Of a stretch of 10,692 bases of DNA, positions 8,438 through 10,692 are shown piece by piece. Position numbers and translations under genes: made by a program. Positions within the stretch are counted from its first letter, which is position 1. Each line of letters begins with the position of its first letter. The stretch is taken from NCBI GenBank assembly GCA_900770655.1, contig CAAGLA010000058.1:1-10692 (forward strand). Reading direction: 5' to 3'. The notes beneath the pieces were generated by a model. That model was given only the letters and a program-made list of their open reading frames with translations, ran no database searches and was not told where the DNA came from. The stretch comes from Bacteroidaceae bacterium. Its GTDB lineage: Bacteria; Bacteroidota; Bacteroidia; Bacteroidales; Bacteroidaceae.

Positions 8438-8465
8438 AATTAAATATTTTTACAAATTAAATATT
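8438..8465. repeat. Direct repeat pair in the divergent promoter region
   Basis: AATTAAATATT occurs at 8438-8448 and again at 8455-8465, a 17-bp start-to-start distance. The region is very AT-rich, so chance is a real possibility. If functional, the pair could be an operator or an UP-like element between the two divergent promoters. Confidence 0.3.
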
Positions 8466-8497
8466 CATTATTTTGGAATATTTTTTTCGCGTCATAC

Positions 8498-8528
8498 TTT
8501 GCTTGACACATTATTTTAACTATCTTCG
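8498..8528 (+). promoter_or_regulatory. Promoter of the NifU-like/GGGtGRT operon
   Basis: TTTG at 8498-8501 is followed after exactly 19 bp by TATCTTCG at 8521-8528, a near match to the Bacteroidota promoter (TTTG, 19-21 bp, TAnnTTTG; one base differs). Transcription would start near 8533-8536, giving a leader of about 40 nt before the ATG at 8573. The leader has no Shine-Dalgarno site and is A-rich near the start codon. Confidence 0.7.
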
Positions 8529-8572
8529 CAAACTGAAAGAGACTATGTTTCACATTTTAAACATATAAAATT

Positions 8573-9274
8573 ATGGTTTATTCACACGAAGTAGAAAACA
8601 TGTGTGTAGTGAAGAAAGGTCCTAACCACGGTCCTGCTCCAATCCCCGAAGAGGGCAAATGGATTAAGGCAAAAGAGGTTGCCGACATTTCAGGTTTCAC
8701 ACACGGTATTGGTTGGTGCGCTCCTCAGCAGGGTGCGTGCAAGCTCTCATTGAACATCAAGAACGGTATCATTCAAGAAGCTCTTGTTGAGACAATCGGT
8801 TGTTCAGGTATGACACACTCGGCAGCTATGGCTTCTGAGATTCTTCCCGGCAAGACAATCCTCGAGGCTCTCAACACCGACCTTGTTTGCGACGCTATCA
8901 ACACAGCTATGCGCGAGTTGTTCTTGCAGATTGTATACGGCCGCAGCCAGTCGGCTTTCTCAGAGGGCGGTCTCATTATCGGTGCCGGCCTAGAAGACTT
9001 GGGTAAAGGCCTCCGCAGCCAGACAGGTACACTCTACGGCACACTTGCAAAGGGTTCACGTTACCTCGAAATGGCCGAAGGTTACATTACACGTCTCGCA
9101 CTCGACAAGAACGACGAGATTTGCGGTTACGAGTTCATCAACCTCGGACAGCTGATGGATGAGATTAAGAAAGGCACCGACGCCAACGAGGCTGTCAAGA
9201 AATTGACAAAGTCTTACGGCCGTTTCTCTCAGGAGGCAGGTGCAGTTAAGTATATTGACCCACGTAAAGAATAA
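8573..9274 (+). CDS. NifU/IscU-like iron-sulfur scaffold-type protein
   Basis: The protein has 233 residues and no signal peptide, so it is cytoplasmic. Residues 52-105 resemble the core of NifU N-terminal/IscU scaffolds: GACKLSLNIKNGIIQEALVETIGCSGMTHSAAMASEILPGK aligns by eye with the IscU stretch from the APAC region through YGCGSAIASSSLVTEWVKGK. C56 and C77 therefore match the first two cluster-ligand cysteines. The third (the C of HCS in IscU) has no match at the expected distance, around residues 118-128 (LQIVYGRSQSA). Other cysteines are C11, C49, C106 and C184. A C-terminal part of about 100 residues (from 130) is not found in IscU. This is the NifU-like partner commonly placed beside GGGtGRT genes, and the next gene follows by 13 bp. 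Nearly all arginines use CGY codons, pointing to strong expression. Met1 at 8573 was chosen; Met10 (8600) is possible. Confidence 0.8.
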   Translation: MVYSHEVENMCVVKKGPNHGPAPIPEEGKWIKAKEVADISGFTHGIGWCAPQQGACKLSLNIKNGIIQEALVETIGCSGMTHSAAMASEILPGKTILEALNTDLVCDAINTAMRELFLQIVYGRSQSAFSEGGLIIGAGLEDLGKGLRSQTGTLYGTLAKGSRYLEMAEGYITRLALDKNDEICGYEFINLGQLMDEIKKGTDANEAVKKLTKSYGRFSQEAGAVKYIDPRKE

Positions 9275-9280
9275 GGAGGA
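9273..9280 (+). promoter_or_regulatory. Strong Shine-Dalgarno site deciding the GGGtGRT start
   Basis: AAGGAGGA lies 7 bp before the ATG at 9288 and overlaps the stop codon (TAA, 9272-9274) of the gene before it. Such perfect sites are rare in Bacteroidota, where most leaders, including the others in this window, lack one. It fixes the start of the second gene and suggests coupled or boosted translation. Confidence 0.85.
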
Positions 9281-9287
9281 CAAAGCT

Positions 9288-10298
9288 ATGATAAGACCCG
9301 TAAAATTTGAAAGTCAGGATCGTCGTATCAAGCAGATCCTCGCTGTACTTAACGAGAATGGTATCGCTTCTATCGAAGAGGCAAACGAAATATGCGACCA
9401 GTACGGCATTGACCCTTACAAGATTTGTGAGGAGACACAGCCTATCTGTTTCGAAAATGCAAAGTGGGCCTACGTTGTAGGTGCTGCCATTGCATTGAAG
9501 AAGGGTTGTTCAAACGCTGCCGACGCAGCCGAGGCTATAGGTCTTGGTCTTCAGGCATTCTGTATCCCCGGTTCAGTAGCCGACGACCGCAAGGTAGGTA
9601 TCGGCCACGGTAACCTCGCAGCACGCTTGCTCCGCGAAGAGACAAAGTGCTTCGCATTCCTCGCAGGCCACGAGTCATTCGCAGCTGCCGAAGGTGCCAT
9701 TAAGATTGCAGCAAAAGCCGACAAGGTACGTAAAGAGCCACTCCGTTGTATCCTCAACGGTCTTGGCAAGGACGCAGCACAGATTATCTCACGCATCAAC
9801 GGCTTTACATACGTACAGACAGACTTCGACTACTTCACAGGTGAGTTGAAGGTTGTTCAGGAGATTGCCTACAGCGACGGTCCTCGTGCAAAGGTACGTT
9901 GCTACGGAGCAAACGACGTTCGCGAAGGCGTTGCCATTATGTGGAAGGAAGGCGTTGACGTTTCTATCACAGGTAACTCAACCAACCCGACACGCTTCCA
10001 GCACCCAGTAGCAGGTACATACAAGAAGGAGCGTATCCTCGCCGGCCAGAACTACTTCTCAGTAGCTTCGGGTGGTGGTACAGGCCGCACACTGCACCCC
10101 GACAATATGGCAGCAGGCCCCGCTTCTTACGGTATGACCGACACAATGGGCCGTATGCACTCAGACGCTCAGTTCGCAGGTTCTTCTTCAGTACCGGCAC
10201 ACGTTGAGATGATGGGCTTCCTCGGTATCGGTAACAACCCAATGGTTGGCGCTACTGTGGCTATCGCAGTTGATATCGCTGGTGCGCTTTCTAAGTAA
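9288..10298 (+). CDS. GGGtGRT-family protein of unknown function
   Basis: The 336-residue protein carries the motif that names its family, GGGTGRT, at residues 262-268 (in FSVASGGGTGRTLHP). It has no signal peptide or membrane helix and should be cytoplasmic. Eight cysteines are present: C36, C47, C54, C74, C92, C121, C154 and C205. They are spread out rather than forming a CxxC ferredoxin pattern. Glycine-rich stretches such as GIGHGNLAARLL (104-115), TGNSTNP (228-234) and the C-terminal FLGIGNNPMVGATVAIAVDIAGAL (311-334) could form nucleotide or anion loops, but that is inference. The gene follows the NifU-like gene by 13 bp with a strong ribosome-binding site, and the pair ends in an intrinsic terminator, so they form a two-gene operon. 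Context suggests a role tied to an iron-sulfur or thiol partner. An in-frame extension to 9240 was rejected because the Shine-Dalgarno site points at 9288. Confidence 0.9.
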   Translation: MIRPVKFESQDRRIKQILAVLNENGIASIEEANEICDQYGIDPYKICEETQPICFENAKWAYVVGAAIALKKGCSNAADAAEAIGLGLQAFCIPGSVADDRKVGIGHGNLAARLLREETKCFAFLAGHESFAAAEGAIKIAAKADKVRKEPLRCILNGLGKDAAQIISRINGFTYVQTDFDYFTGELKVVQEIAYSDGPRAKVRCYGANDVREGVAIMWKEGVDVSITGNSTNPTRFQHPVAGTYKKERILAGQNYFSVASGGGTGRTLHPDNMAAGPASYGMTDTMGRMHSDAQFAGSSSVPAHVEMMGFLGIGNNPMVGATVAIAVDIAGALSK

Positions 10299-10302
10299 AA
10301 AA

Positions 10303-10334
10303 TGTCATTCTGACGCGTAGCGGAAGAATCTCAT
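10303..10334 (+). repeat. Short dispersed intergenic repeat, copy 3
   Basis: The copy begins TGTCATTCTGA four bases after the GGGtGRT stop codon and continues with a GGAAGAATCTC arm. It shares its head with copies at 8-22 (inverted) and 55-83. It lies in the 3' untranslated part of the operon, between the stop codon and the terminator. Confidence 0.45.
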
Positions 10335-10339
10335 AAACC

Positions 10340-10370
10340 AAGGAGAGAACCTTTTGGTTCTCTCCTTTTT
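10340..10370 (+). terminator. Strong intrinsic terminator of the GGGtGRT operon
   Basis: A perfect 12-bp stem, AAGGAGAGAACC (10340-10351) with GGTTCTCTCCTT (10356-10367), has a TTTT loop and is followed directly by further T residues (the run covers 10366-10370). It lies 41 bp after the stop codon. This is the clearest terminator in the window. Confidence 0.9.
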
Positions 10371-10376
10371 GGCAGG

Positions 10377-10394
10377 GTGGACAAAAAGTAGGAT
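10377..10394 (+). repeat. Left terminal inverted repeat of the element
   Basis: GTGGACAAAAAGTAGGAT is exactly complementary to 10669-10686. It begins 7 bp after the terminator's T run, so the element landed just outside the GGGtGRT operon. Confidence 0.85.
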
Positions 10395-10401
10395 AAAACC
10401 A

Positions 10402-10429
10402 TTGTAATCGTCTGATATACATATCTTTG
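10402..10429 (+). promoter_or_regulatory. Promoter-like sequence inside the element
   Basis: TATCTTTG at 10422-10429 is a perfect TAnnTTTG box. TTG at 10402-10404 lies 17 bp upstream, slightly closer than usual for the -33 site. It is 18 bp before the ATG at 10447 that would have opened the transposase gene. It may still fire outward to the right. Confidence 0.5.
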
Positions 10430-10446
10430 CAAAGATTATCATTGAT

Positions 10447-10585
10447 ATGCTAAAAAAAATGCTTTTTTTGTAGCTCCTCCAATGTGGTCAAGAATGGCCT
10501 GTGAGGGCGAAAACAAATGTATAAATGCAAGGATTGTAATAAACGAAAGAAGTTATTGGATGAGTACATTATGTGGCATTATTAA
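10447..10585 (+). pseudogene. Transposase N-terminal remnant (zinc-ribbon type)
   Basis: From the ATG at 10447 the reading frame is broken at once by a stop (10471-10473). The same frame then resumes with QCGQEWPVRAKTNV up to about 10520. A frame change is needed to reach YKCKDCNKRKKLLDEYIMWHY, which ends at a stop at 10583-10585. The joined pieces look like a zinc ribbon: a CG half-knuckle, a spacer with basic residues, then CKDC. A helix beginning LLDEYIMW follows. Such ribbons open several transposase families, among them the Zn-binding IS256 variant and IS1595. Everything after this helix, including any catalytic domain, is missing. At least two frameshifts plus the deletion make it a clear pseudogene; the exact family is uncertain. 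Confidence 0.55.
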
Positions 10586-10591
10586 ACGCGA

Positions 10592-10625
10592 ATTACCTCA
10601 ACAGGGCGCGCCCTGTTGAGGTAAT
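10592..10625. repeat. Perfect 34-bp palindrome
   Basis: The left half, ATTACCTCAACAGGGCG (10592-10608), is the exact complement of the right half (10609-10625), with no spacer. As RNA or single-stranded DNA it would fold into a 15-bp stem with a CGCG loop. It lies at the point where the transposase remnant ends. No T run follows directly, so a standard terminator is unlikely. Confidence 0.9.
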
Positions 10626-10627
10626 CT

Positions 10628-10643
10628 ATCCTACTTTTTGCCC
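10628..10643 (+). repeat. Internal second copy of the right element end
   Basis: ATCCTACTTTTTGCCC repeats the terminal sequence at 10669-10684 with one change (GCCC for GTCC), in the same orientation and 41 bp inward. It could be a second transposase-binding site or an older end left by a nested insertion. Confidence 0.75.
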
Positions 10644-10668
10644 AATAAGAGATTTTTAGACTAAAATC

Positions 10669-10686
10669 ATCCTACTTTTTGTCCAC
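10669..10686 (-). repeat. Right terminal inverted repeat of the element
   Basis: ATCCTACTTTTTGTCCAC is the exact complement of the left end at 10377-10394. Only six bases of flanking DNA remain before the window ends. Confidence 0.85.
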
Positions 10687-10692
10687 GTAACC

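Larger units (their letters stand above)
10377..10686 (+). mobile_element. Degenerate 310-bp insertion-sequence remnant or MITE-like element
   Basis: The ends are a perfect 18-bp inverted repeat: GTGGACAAAAAGTAGGAT at 10377-10394 and its complement at 10669-10686. Inside are a promoter-like sequence, the decayed 5' part of a zinc-ribbon transposase gene, a 34-bp palindrome and a second copy of the right end. The size and the lack of a full transposase mean it cannot move by itself. It could be an internal-deletion derivative of a full insertion sequence, mobilisable in trans. Flanking bases show no obvious target-site duplication, though only six bases remain to the right. The zinc-ribbon fragment (YKCKDCNKRKKLLDEYIMW) is reminiscent of the Zn-binding variant of IS256-type transposases; that family call is tentative. 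Confidence 0.75.

Noticed and set aside
9240..9287. N-terminal extension of the GGGtGRT protein
   Set aside because: It overlaps the end of the NifU-like gene, while a perfect Shine-Dalgarno site points to the ATG at 9288.
10449..10475. Imperfect inverted repeat around the A and T runs (GCTAAAAAAAA / TTTTTTTGTAGC)
   Set aside because: It lies in the decayed transposase start and consists mostly of homopolymer runs, so it is likely chance and not a working terminator.
10369..10692. Target-site duplication around the terminal element
   Set aside because: Bases left of the element (TTGGCAGG) and right of it (GTAACC) do not match, in several alignments of the element boundary.

Overview
This is chromosomal DNA from a member of the Bacteroidota, most likely a gut-type Bacteroidales; I cannot fix the genus. 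The evidence is promoter-like sites of the Bacteroidota type (TTTG, about 19 bp, then TAnnTTTG), mostly A-rich leaders without Shine-Dalgarno sites, a NigD-like lipoprotein, a MetH without its activation domain, and a NifU-like/GGGtGRT gene pair. No rRNA, tRNA or CRISPR array was seen.

Layout. Positions 1-95 are intergenic and carry two short repeat copies (TGTCATYCTGA type). At 96-833 (+) lies a DUF115/MptE-like protein with a GNGPSL nucleotide-binding-type motif. Its stop codon sits inside a terminator hairpin shared with the convergent genes on the other side. A long minus-strand block follows, read from right to left: NigD-like lipoprotein (8367-7636), smpB (7614-7153), a terminator-like hairpin, metH (7069-4340), a gap of about 120 bp with a promoter-like box, a PMCA-type calcium ATPase (4221-1549), and a DedA-family membrane protein (1527-883) 21 bp behind the ATPase. 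A 205-bp AT-rich divergent promoter region (8368-8572) separates this block from a plus-strand operon: a NifU/IscU-like scaffold protein (8573-9274) and a GGGtGRT-family protein (9288-10298). That operon ends in a strong intrinsic terminator (10340-10370).

The last 310 bp (10377-10686) form a small, apparently dead mobile element. It has perfect 18-bp terminal inverted repeats, a decayed zinc-ribbon-type transposase start behind its own promoter-like sequence, a 34-bp perfect palindrome, and a second internal copy of the right end.

How the genes work together. Lipoprotein, smpB and metH are probably co-transcribed but have unrelated jobs: envelope, ribosome rescue and methionine synthesis. 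The ATPase and DedA protein form a membrane-transport pair. The NifU-like/GGGtGRT pair looks like a dedicated two-gene system with strong-expression features: a good promoter, a perfect Shine-Dalgarno site for the second gene, and biased codons. To my knowledge its biochemical function is not established, and it is the best candidate here for an undescribed system.
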